A DNA stretch of 5,072 nt from Acidobacteriaceae bacterium. GTDB lineage: Bacteria; Acidobacteriota; Terriglobia; Bryobacterales; Bryobacteraceae. Shown here one piece after another: positions 1 to 5,072 of this stretch. A model generated the notes under the pieces. It saw nothing but the letters and a program-made list of their open reading frames with translations, had not been told where the DNA came from and searched no databases. Position 1 is the first letter of the stretch. Each line of letters opens with the position of its first letter. Position numbers and translations under genes: made by a program. The stretch is taken from contig JAFAQG010000182.1 in the NCBI GenBank assembly GCA_019246575.1, positions 1-5,072 of the forward strand, given 5' to 3'.

Positions 1-1265
1 TCTTGTATTCGTCGCGAAGCGCGGTAAATGGTATCTGCAACACGCCGGGTCTGCTCCGGCGGCAGTTGCCCGTCCACTAGCATCTCAGCGCCGCCGTAAA
101 CCGCAGCTAGCGGGTTCCTCAGGTCATGGACCAGTGACGTGCCTAGCCGGCCAATGGTCTCCATCTGTTGCTGGCGTATCAACTCCGACCGCGCCTGCTC
201 GATGGAGTCGCACATGTGGTTAAACGTCGACGCCAGGCGCGCGAACTCATCCGAACCACTGATGGGCACACGATGCTGGTAATTGCGCGCGGCGATTTGA
301 CTCGCAGCAAAGTCAAGCAGCCGCAGCGGTTCGAGCAGGTGGCGTGTAAAGAAAAGACTGATGAGCAAAGCGACTATGATTGTCAGCAGCCATGTAAACC
401 CCAGGTCCCGGCGGAGCTCGGAAAGCGAAGCTCTTACGTTCGAGTACGAGTGGATCACGCATAGTTCCGCAATCGGCTTGCCGGTTATGTCTTTCAGGGG
501 CTCGCGTGCAACGACGTAATCATCATCGTGCGTGCGTTTCGATCCACCTGCCTGCGGTAGGACAACTTCGTTTATTTGCGCGCCTTCGTTACCGTGTCCG
601 AACGTCGATGCGAACACAGTCTCACCTCCGATGAAGGCGAAATCGCTACCCGGAGCGAGCGCCTTTAGCTCCGACGTAAGCCGGTCATCGATTGCGAACC
701 CGGCACAAAGCACGTTCAGCAGTACCGGCCCGGCGGTGCTGTCGACGTATACGGGTGTCAAAATTACGTACAAGAGTTTCGATCCGTCTCTCACATAGCC
801 GGCTTGCTGTTGCGGAAAGCCCTTCCGTACACGTGCCCAGGGAATGTCGATCGTGGAAAGATTCGCGCTCGTTTCGCCCAAGGACGATATAAATTGCCCC
901 TCGGCATCGAAGACCTTGAACACGGCGGAATCGCTGGATACCCGCGACCATAGGTCCTGCGCCGAATCGCGAATGGTTTCCGGATCGCGTGTCATAAACG
1001 CGGCGCGCACGTCCGACATCGCCGCCATCAGCGCGGTGGTTGCAGAGAGCACCTCGGTGCGCGCCTTCCAGATCGCCTCGTACGATCGCGTGCTGGCGCG
1101 AAGCTCGGCCTTGACACTCTGATCGGTGACCGAGAGTGCATATTGCTGAAGCCCCCAACCGGCGATTGCGAACAACACGGTAATGCTGATTGACGTGGCC
1201 GCGAACACGCGCCAGTGCAACGGGAGCTCCGGAACGAATCGTTTCAGTGGCCTACGCGCCGTCAT
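1..1265 (-). CDS. Transmembrane sensor histidine kinase with periplasmic Cache-like domain, HAMP and HisKA (3' end outside window)
   Basis: Sensor kinase of a two-component system in the inner membrane; 421 codons are visible, and the rest of the HisKA domain and the whole ATP-binding domain lie beyond the left edge. Seen: a hydrophobic helix at about residues 18-40, an extracytoplasmic region at about 41-288 containing VFKVFDAEGQFISSLGE and a TPVYVD...GPVLLNVL segment, a second helix at about 289-306, a HAMP domain at about 307-358 (LEPLRLLDFA to DEFARLASTFNHM), then a short coiled linker and the phospho-acceptor box SLVHDLRNPLAAV with His380. The sensor region resembles double-Cache (dCache_3-like) domains, by my reading only. 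The ATG at 1263-1265 is the only usual start codon in frame after the TGA at 1290-1292; it has no good Shine-Dalgarno of its own, but it overlaps the stop of a short upstream frame as ATGA, suggesting coupled translation. It is the last visible gene of the operon headed by two response regulators, which are its likely partners. The ligand is unknown; copper or redox state is an inference from the neighbours. Confidence 0.93.
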   Translation of the reverse strand, partial: MTARRPLKRFVPELPLHWRVFAATSISITVLFAIAGWGLQQYALSVTDQSVKAELRASTRSYEAIWKARTEVLSATTALMAAMSDVRAAFMTRDPETIRDSAQDLWSRVSSDSAVFKVFDAEGQFISSLGETSANLSTIDIPWARVRKGFPQQQAGYVRDGSKLLYVILTPVYVDSTAGPVLLNVLCAGFAIDDRLTSELKALAPGSDFAFIGGETVFASTFGHGNEGAQINEVVLPQAGGSKRTHDDDYVVAREPLKDITGKPIAELCVIHSYSNVRASLSELRRDLGFTWLLTIIVALLISLFFTRHLLEPLRLLDFAASQIAARNYQHRVPISGSDEFARLASTFNHMCDSIEQARSELIRQQQMETIGRLGTSLVHDLRNPLAAVYGGAEMLVDGQLPPEQTRRVADTIYRASRRIQ

Positions 1266-1333
1266 TGCTGAGCCGGGTAAGCATTCGGATCACCCGGAGG
1301 ATAATCTTGACCATACTTATTCTTGTGCGGCAA
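1262..1333 (-). other. Possible 23-residue micro-ORF or readthrough tail of the cupredoxin gene
   Basis: This frame is the same as that of the cupredoxin gene and continues past its TAG stop for 29 sense codons to a TGA whose TGA overlaps the kinase start codon as ATGA. The only usual start codon inside it is TTG at 1331-1333, giving a peptide that begins MPHKNKYGQDYPP and is rich in Pro, Tyr, Asn and Gln. A clear AGGAGG at 1348-1353 overlaps the TAG, but it lies 14 bases from the TTG, longer than usual. An overlapping frame starting at ATG 1312-1314 (20 codons, beginning MVKIILRVIR) also exists and has more GC at third positions. It may be a coupling leader, a readthrough extension, or chance. 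Confidence 0.2.
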
Positions 1334-1347
1334 GCGAACGTATCCAA

Positions 1348-1353
1348 CCTCCT
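1348..1353 (-). promoter_or_regulatory. Orphan Shine-Dalgarno-like AGGAGG at the cupredoxin stop codon
   Basis: The minus strand reads TAGGAGGTT, so a perfect AGGAGG overlaps the stop codon of the cupredoxin gene. No ATG, GTG or TTG sits 5-10 bases downstream, and the kinase start is 82 bases away. It may recruit ribosomes for a short coupling frame that ends in ATGA at the kinase start, or it may be fortuitous. Confidence 0.35.
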
Positions 1354-1978
1354 AAATGCTGAGAGGCTGGACCGTCACGTTTGCACCCGTAACGCTTAGC
1401 ACGCTCCGAGTTTCCGGTGCCGCGGTGGACCGCTCGTCGAACGTATGCAGCTCATAGTCTCCGTCGGAAACGTTAACCAATCGAAACTGCCCTTCCCGGT
1501 TCACCTTTGTGAAATACGGCGTATCGACAACGATGATCAGTGCTGACATCGCGGGGTGAATGTTACAGAACACGCGAACCACGCCCGGACGTCGAAACCT
1601 CACGGAACGGCTCGAGCCCGGCGGATATAAACCGATATCGAATATCTGGCCGTCAAAGCTTGAGAAGGCATTGTGGAATATCGGATCGGCGTTCGGAAAA
1701 TCGACCACGGTGCCGACGCTCACAATAAGAACATGCGGGGTAAAGGTCTTGTTTTTTTGCAAGAGAGTGACATGGGCGGGCTGAGCCACCGGCATCAGCG
1801 GAACATGAACCGGCTCAAGCCAAACCGCTATGTCCGACAAAAGCTGCTGTCGTACATGGGAGCTGCTGGAGCTCACTGTAAGGTGGACGTTGCCCTCGAT
1901 CGTCGCGGCATTCATGATGCCGTTTCCGAGAACAGTCGCGGCGACGAACTTAGAACAGATACGCCAGAGTCGCGTCAT
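1352..1978 (-). CDS. Exported cupredoxin-like (type-1 copper, amicyanin-like loop) protein
   Basis: Predicted periplasmic or surface copper protein of 208 residues. Residues 1-25 form a signal peptide (basic MTRLWR start, hydrophobic KFVAATVLGNGI stretch, small residues AA before TIEG). The cupredoxin core includes VGTVVDFPNADPIFHNAFS and VVRVFCNIHPAMSALIIVV; the four expected type-1 copper ligands are present as His102, Cys138, His141 and Met144. The C-x2-H-x2-M loop has the same spacing as amicyanin, which is why relatives are often labelled 'methylamine utilization protein'; no methylamine dehydrogenase genes are visible here, so that role is not supported. The last 50 residues (GQFRLVNVSDGDYELHTFDE) look like a carboxypeptidase-regulatory/transthyretin-like beta segment. 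I chose ATG 1976-1978; an in-frame TTG at 1988-1990 adds four residues, and neither has a strong Shine-Dalgarno. The gene overlaps the barrel gene by 29 bases, implying coupled translation. Redox function or copper binding is inferred from ligands. Confidence 0.87.
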   Translation of the reverse strand: MTRLWRICSKFVAATVLGNGIMNAATIEGNVHLTVSSSSSHVRQQLLSDIAVWLEPVHVPLMPVAQPAHVTLLQKNKTFTPHVLIVSVGTVVDFPNADPIFHNAFSSFDGQIFDIGLYPPGSSRSVRFRRPGVVRVFCNIHPAMSALIIVVDTPYFTKVNREGQFRLVNVSDGDYELHTFDERSTAAPETRSVLSVTGANVTVQPLSI

Positions 1979-3317
1979 AGCGGTTTGCAATCAGTTGGTG
2001 CAAATTCAAGTAGTCAACTTGATCTCGCGAGATTTCAACACTTCCGACGACATTCGGACCAAATTGGTAAATAACATTCCCGGCGACAGACAAAGTCCGT
2101 ACGTTCTGAAACGAAAGCAGATCTTTCGGGTTATTCACCTGCCGTCCGCCATACATATCGAACGTTAACCGGCTTGTCAGCGGCAGTGCGAGCTGTAGCC
2201 ACCCGGCAGTTCCGCGTATAGGAATAAAGACACCATGAGGTGCTGAGATGCCCGGAGGCTCGCCGCCGAGATTGGCGAAGTTCCGCCCGCGAAGCAAGGT
2301 CCCCGTGAACTCGATCCTCGTATTGGGCTTCCAGTTCAGGTCCATGCTGACGACCCGCGAGGGGATGGATTGACCTGCGAAGTGACTCTCGCTGCCGTGC
2401 CCAGCAATACCGAGCGTCAACCGCGAACTCTCATTCCACGTATGGTGTAACTCAATCCGGCTTTGCAAAGCTGGCCGCGACGTGGAGTACACCGTCGATG
2501 GCGGATTGACAACCGAGTAATCCTCTCGCGTTTCAAGAACGCCAATCTGGAATGTAGCTCCCGTGTTCGCCGTAAACGGGAGCCTTTCTTCGTAGCGCAC
2601 CTGTGGCCGCCAGAACCATAAGTTCCCGGCGCCCGACAGCGGAGGAATGCCGACGCGAGCGAACGAACGCGGCTCATACGGAGCGATGAGCGATTTATCC
2701 TGGCCGAATAGCACGCTGCGGCGATTCCAGTCAATCGAAACCGTACCGCGCCGGAGGCGCAGGATGGAATCATCGCCGGAAGCTGCATAGAAGTCCATCG
2801 ACAAGAGCCCATTCACACGTCCGCCGGCGAAAACCCTAGGCCCGTGAAACTGAAAATTCAACATAGATTCACGCAGCGTGGCGCCTGCACTGGATGCACC
2901 TGGAAAATACGTCGACGAGTAAGTAAACGGAGAGTATGGCGTCGAGCGCCCGTTGATAAGAGACGCGTCGAACAGGAACATTCCCGAAACGGAGAGCGGA
3001 AAGCGCTGCGATGCTTCGACCTTCGTCTCGGCCTGCTCGTCGATGCGGCGCGTGTTCACCTCCACTTGATCTTCGATCGTCGCATTCGGTGCGGAATTCG
3101 CTGCGGCAGCCTTTATTTGTTCTCGAAGCGCCTGCACCTCGGAAAGCAAAGCCTGGTTTTGCCGCTCCAAAGTATCGAGGCGGTCCATGATCTTCTGCAA
3201 AGATTCCGGCGCAATCTGTTGCGAGTAACATACGACGGCGATGAAGAGAAGGAGTACAGGGACTCGCAACCTCGAGATGCTGTCACGACGGGAGCTGCAG
3301 AATATTTCGCACAGCAC
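1950..3317 (-). CDS. Outer-membrane beta-barrel (porin-like) protein with N-terminal coiled coil
   Basis: 455-residue exported protein, probably a porin or channel in the outer membrane. Seen: a signal peptide (basic SRLR, then hydrophobic VPVLLLFIAVVCYS, cleavage probably near residues 32-33), a heptad-like coiled coil at about residues 38-72 (IMDRLDTLERQNQALLSEV), a polar linker to about 105, then some 350 residues of alternating beta-strand pattern with aromatic girdle residues, ending in LAYLF. The final Phe is the usual C-terminal signature recognised by the BAM assembly machinery. The coiled coil before a barrel recalls trimeric DcaP-type porins, but I cannot assign the family or substrate. 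The GTG start at 3315-3317 is preferred because AAGGAGG lies six bases upstream, inside the preceding response-regulator gene, which it overlaps by 35 bases. The 3' end overlaps the cupredoxin gene, suggesting that the two envelope proteins are produced together and may act together. Confidence 0.88.
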   Translation of the reverse strand: MLCEIFCSSRRDSISRLRVPVLLLFIAVVCYSQQIAPESLQKIMDRLDTLERQNQALLSEVQALREQIKAAAANSAPNATIEDQVEVNTRRIDEQAETKVEASQRFPLSVSGMFLFDASLINGRSTPYSPFTYSSTYFPGASSAGATLRESMLNFQFHGPRVFAGGRVNGLLSMDFYAASGDDSILRLRRGTVSIDWNRRSVLFGQDKSLIAPYEPRSFARVGIPPLSGAGNLWFWRPQVRYEERLPFTANTGATFQIGVLETREDYSVVNPPSTVYSTSRPALQSRIELHHTWNESSRLTLGIAGHGSESHFAGQSIPSRVVSMDLNWKPNTRIEFTGTLLRGRNFANLGGEPPGISAPHGVFIPIRGTAGWLQLALPLTSRLTFDMYGGRQVNNPKDLLSFQNVRTLSVAGNVIYQFGPNVVGSVEISRDQVDYLNLHQLIANRYDATLAYLF

Positions 3318-3663
3318 GGCACACCTCCTTGGGCGAAAACGGTTTGTGAAAGATGGCGTCTGGACTACAAGTATCAGATTTACTCGAAGCTTTCACACTC
3401 TCGTCGGCAGTGACCAGAATGGCAGGGAGTGCTTCATACGCCGGTAAGGCCCGAATTGCTCGAATGAGCTCCAATCCATTCGCGTGCGGCAGGTGAAGAT
3501 CGGTGATCAGTGCGTCTACGCGAGGTTCCGCCGGTTCGAATCTTTCGAGCACGGTACGGCTGTCCTTGTGAATTAAGGTCTGGACCTCAGAAATTGTCTC
3601 TAGTGCGAGCGCCAGAGACGCGGCAACCGATTCCGAGTCATCCACGATGAGCACTAGCTTCAT
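3283..3663 (-). CDS. Stand-alone receiver-domain (CheY-like) response regulator
   Basis: 126 residues forming one receiver (REC) domain with no output domain, the usual length for CheY/Spo0F-type proteins. Seen: the acidic pocket Asp8-Asp9 in LVLIVDDS, the phospho-acceptor Asp55 in ALITDLHLPHANG, the switch residue Thr85 in AILVTAD and the conserved Lys107 in FHKPFSP, so it should be phosphorylatable. It starts at ATG 3661-3663, eight bases after the stop of the OmpR-type regulator, with only a weak Shine-Dalgarno (TTAGGTT), and its 3' end carries the ribosome binding site of the barrel gene. With no DNA-binding domain it may be a phosphorelay intermediate, a phosphate sink, or a regulator acting by protein contact. 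The likely phosphodonor is the kinase at the end of the operon, by context only. Confidence 0.94.
   Translation of the reverse strand: MKLVLIVDDSESVAASLALALETISEVQTLIHKDSRTVLERFEPAEPRVDALITDLHLPHANGLELIRAIRALPAYEALPAILVTADESVKASSKSDTCSPDAIFHKPFSPKEVCRAVRNILQLPS
3323..3330 (-). promoter_or_regulatory. Ribosome binding site of the barrel gene, inside the upstream regulator gene
   Basis: The minus strand reads AAGGAGGT followed by GTGCC and the GTG start at 3315-3317; AAGGAGG ends six bases before the GTG. The motif lies inside the Lys-Glu-Val codons of the receiver protein's last helix. It decides the start of the barrel gene and implies translational coupling. Confidence 0.75.
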
Positions 3664-3671
3664 GCGTGAAC

Positions 3672-4346
3672 CTAAGGTATAAAGCGGTAACCAACTCCAT
3701 GTACGGTAACGAAGTGTTTTGGGGCGGCGGGGTCCTGTTCGAATTTTTGGCGCAGTCGCACAATGTGTGCGTCAACGGTGCGTGTATTGGGGTAGTACTC
3801 GTATCCCCAAACTGAATTCAATATCAGGTCACGGCTCAGCACGCGGTCGGCGTTTTGCATAAAGAAGACCAACAGATTGTATTCAGCCGGTGTAACCTTC
3901 ACTTCTTTTCCGCGGCGCGTCACGACGTGTTTGAGGATGTCCAGTTCCACCTCGCCGAAACGAACCACGCGAGCACTATCATCGGAAGTGCGACGAAGCA
4001 CCGCGCGGATTCGGGCCAGTAACTCACGCGTACCGAACGGCTTTACGACGTAATCGTCGGCTCCGATCTCGAGCAGCAAAACCTTATCCATTTCATCGCC
4101 GACACCGCTGAGTACGATGATGGGGGTCGATAGTCGATTGGCGCGCAACTGCTTGCATAATTCGATGCCGCTCATTCCCGGGAGCCTAAGATCGACCAGC
4201 ATGAGATTCGGTTTTACCGAGAACGCTTTCTCGAGACCCGACGCGCCGTCAACGGCCTGAATGGGTACGAACTTCTCACGCTCAAGCAGGATGCTGACGG
4301 TTTCCCGAAGCTCCGGGTCATCATCAACAATCAGGATCTTCTGCAT
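3672..4346 (-). CDS. OmpR/PhoB-family response regulator (receiver plus winged-helix DNA-binding domain)
   Basis: 224 residues, a normal full length for this family. The receiver domain spans about residues 1-117 with Asp8-Asp9 in ILIVDDDPE, phospho-acceptor Asp52 in LMLVDLRLPGMSG, Ser80 in IIVLSG, and Lys102 in DDYVVKPFG. The trans-reg_C winged helix spans about 127-223: VTPAEYNLLVFF before the first helices, the recognition helix region NTRTVDAHIVRLRQKFE, and the wing GVGYRF. It is a cytoplasmic transcription factor activated by phosphorylation, normally dimerising on tandem half-sites. It starts at ATG 4344-4346, is the first gene of the minus-strand operon, and is followed after eight bases by a second, receiver-only regulator. 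An 11-base tandem repeat 65-86 bases upstream of its start is a good candidate for its own binding site, so autoregulation is likely but inferred. No key residue is missing. Confidence 0.97.
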   Translation of the reverse strand: MQKILIVDDDPELRETVSILLEREKFVPIQAVDGASGLEKAFSVKPNLMLVDLRLPGMSGIELCKQLRANRLSTPIIVLSGVGDEMDKVLLLEIGADDYVVKPFGTRELLARIRAVLRRTSDDSARVVRFGEVELDILKHVVTRRGKEVKVTPAEYNLLVFFMQNADRVLSRDLILNSVWGYEYYPNTRTVDAHIVRLRQKFEQDPAAPKHFVTVHGVGYRFIP

Positions 4347-4381
4347 GAAATAACTTCGCTACCTGTCTATTGTCGCTTCGA

Positions 4382-4410
4382 ATTAACTCGGTTGGATATT
4401 CGCCAGTCAC
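4382..4410 (-). promoter_or_regulatory. Weak candidate promoter for the minus-strand operon
   Basis: On the minus strand GTGACT (4405-4410) and GTTAAT (4382-4387) are separated by 17 bases, each matching four of six positions of the sigma-70 consensus. The -10 element lacks the important second-position A, so an activator would probably be needed; the tandem repeat lies directly upstream. The predicted transcript would start about 30 bases before the OmpR-type regulator. Confidence 0.2.
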
Positions 4411-4420
4411 TTTTTACAAC
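4392..4420 (+). promoter_or_regulatory. Candidate promoter for the TIGR03118-family gene
   Basis: TTGGAT (4392-4397) and TACAAC (4415-4420) are spaced 17 bases apart, each with four of six matches to the sigma-70 consensus. Its -10 element lies within the first copy of the 11-base repeat, so a protein bound to that repeat would be expected to block it. It would leave a leader of about 90 bases before the gene. Confidence 0.25.
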
Positions 4421-4432
4421 CTATTTACAACC
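4411..4432. promoter_or_regulatory. 11-base tandem direct repeat, likely operator for an OmpR/PhoB-type regulator
   Basis: Two adjacent 11-base units, tttttacaacc (4411-4421) and tatttacaacc (4422-4432), differ at one position; the core TTTACAACC is identical in both. On the minus strand this reads GTAAA-N6-GTAAA. OmpR/PhoB-family regulators typically bind head-to-tail half-sites with one helical turn (about 11 bases) between them, and CpxR sites have a similar GTAAA core. The repeat is between divergent genes, one of which encodes such a regulator. The spacing is seen; binding is inferred. Confidence 0.45.
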
Positions 4433-4508
4433 AAATAACCGGTGTGGCGCGGAGCTGAGGAAAACTGAGGTTGTGCCGGCGGGCAGGAAACGTGATCAGA
4501 CCCGCGGT

Positions 4509-4514
4509 AGGAGG
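4509..4514 (+). promoter_or_regulatory. Ribosome binding site supporting a TTG start
   Basis: AGGAGG ends four bases before TTG 4519-4521, slightly close but strong. The competing in-frame GTG at 4492-4494 has only AGGA three bases upstream, and it would place a polar, basic stretch before the signal peptide, so the TTG is preferred. Confidence 0.5.
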
Positions 4515-4518
4515 ACGC

Positions 4519-5072
4519 TTGGCGAGACCCATCTCAGTTTCGATTTTCGCCGCGCTGATTTTTGCAGGCGCGGCGCTTGGAGACGATTTCTATCACGAGA
4601 CCGACCTCGTGTCGGACATACCGGGCCTGGCTGCGCAAACCGATCCGAACCTGGTGAACCCTTGGGGCTTGGTCGCGAGCGGCAGCAGCCCATTTTGGGT
4701 ATCCGATAACGGAACCGGGTTTTCGACACTATACAACGGCCGAGGCACGCCACAGTCCCTGGTTGTGACGCTGGACGCGCCGGATCCGACCGGCATCATC
4801 GCGAATTCGGGCTCGAATTTCGCAGGTAGTCGGTTCATCTTTGCCACGGAATCAGGAACCATTGCCGCGTGGACGCCCGGGGTGGCGGGAAACCCCGCGC
4901 CGGACAAGGTGTCGGGTGCGGCCGGATCCGTATACAAGGGCCTTGCTATCAATCCTGCGAACGATACGTTGTATGCGGCGAACTTCGGGTTAGGGCGTAT
5001 CGATGTGTTTAATAGCTCGTTCGCGCCAACTACAGCTCCGGGCGGTTTCATCGATCCTACGTTACCCGCTGG
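4519..5072 (+). CDS. Exported TIGR03118-family protein, beta-propeller-like (3' end outside window)
   Basis: The first 184 codons of a secreted protein of unknown function, cut by the right edge; family members are commonly about 330-400 residues. Residues 1-21 form a signal peptide (SVSIFAALIFAGAALG, cleavage before DDF). Seen after it: the family-like opening TDLVSDIPGLAAQTDPNLVN, then NPWGL...SPFWVSDNGTG...STLYNG, and a second propeller-like strand set with KGLAINPANDTLYAANFG and GRIDVFN, resembling NHL/SMP-30-type repeats. I recognise the TIGR03118 pattern, a family often found with a C-terminal PEP-CTERM sorting signal, but that end is not visible here. It is divergent from the two-component operon and shares its upstream region, including the 11-base repeat, so it may be regulated by the OmpR-type protein. 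Start choice is TTG 4519 versus GTG 4492. Substrate or enzymatic activity cannot be told from the sequence. Confidence 0.85.
   Translation, partial: MARPISVSIFAALIFAGAALGDDFYHETDLVSDIPGLAAQTDPNLVNPWGLVASGSSPFWVSDNGTGFSTLYNGRGTPQSLVVTLDAPDPTGIIANSGSNFAGSRFIFATESGTIAAWTPGVAGNPAPDKVSGAAGSVYKGLAINPANDTLYAANFGLGRIDVFNSSFAPTTAPGGFIDPTLPA

Noticed and set aside
685..1158. A 157-codon minus-strand frame within the kinase
   Set aside because: It overlaps the periplasmic sensor region of the kinase in another frame and is Arg/Gly-rich without motifs; the kinase frame is continuous from 1265 to the edge.
1266..1351. A terminator between the cupredoxin and kinase genes
   Set aside because: I found no GC-rich stem followed by a T run on the minus strand; the gap holds only the orphan AGGAGG and short open frames.
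1352..1978. A role in methylamine utilisation for the cupredoxin
   Set aside because: Only the copper-loop spacing recalls amicyanin; no methylamine dehydrogenase subunits or maturation genes are in the window.
3217..3317. Lipoprotein signal (Cys30) in the barrel protein
   Set aside because: The residues before Cys30 (AVVC) lack the small -1 residue of a lipobox, and the C-terminal Phe and strand pattern fit a barrel cleaved by signal peptidase I.
2844..3413. A 189-codon plus-strand open frame opposite the barrel gene
   Set aside because: It is antisense to a well-supported barrel protein, its translation is rich in Arg and Cys with no domain, and it crosses the ends of two minus-strand genes. 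It is a frame shadow.
4593..5051. A 152-codon minus-strand open frame opposite the TIGR03118 gene
   Set aside because: The plus-strand protein has a signal peptide and family motifs; the minus-strand translation is low-complexity and has no recognisable pattern.
1..5072. tRNA, rRNA, CRISPR array, insertion sequence or attachment site
   Set aside because: No spaced repeats, transposase motifs, terminal inverted repeats or tRNA-like cloverleaf segments were seen; coding density is high and style is even along the window.

Overview
The window looks like chromosomal DNA of a Gram-negative, moderately GC-rich bacterium. An outer-membrane barrel protein ending in phenylalanine and several exported proteins show a double membrane. 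A TIGR03118-type exported protein and a dCache-type histidine kinase next to a cupredoxin/barrel pair would fit an environmental lineage such as Acidobacteriota. That placement is inference from gene style, not from a marker gene.

Layout: positions 1-4346 are a single block of minus-strand genes, read from right to left. In transcription order they are an OmpR/PhoB-type response regulator (3672-4346), a receiver-only response regulator (3283-3663), an outer-membrane beta-barrel protein with a coiled-coil N-terminus (1950-3317), an exported type-1-copper cupredoxin-like protein (1352-1978), and a transmembrane sensor histidine kinase (1-1265) cut by the left edge before its ATPase domain. The first four are packed with an 8-base gap and two overlaps (35 and 29 bases). 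An 86-base gap before the kinase holds an orphan AGGAGG and a short open frame that ends in an ATGA overlap with the kinase start. A divergent plus-strand gene (4519-5072, cut by the right edge) encodes a secreted TIGR03118-family protein. The 172-base region between the divergent genes carries a near-perfect 11-base tandem direct repeat (4411-4432), the spacing expected for an OmpR/PhoB-family regulator.

How it may work together: signalling genes flank two envelope genes in one apparent operon. A plausible reading is an envelope sensing circuit in which a copper- or redox-active periplasmic protein and its outer-membrane partner are made together with the kinase and two response regulators, with the DNA-binding regulator acting on the tandem repeat upstream of its own operon and perhaps on the divergent gene. 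The families are recognisable one by one; I know of no described system with this combination, so the cassette is the main candidate for something new here.
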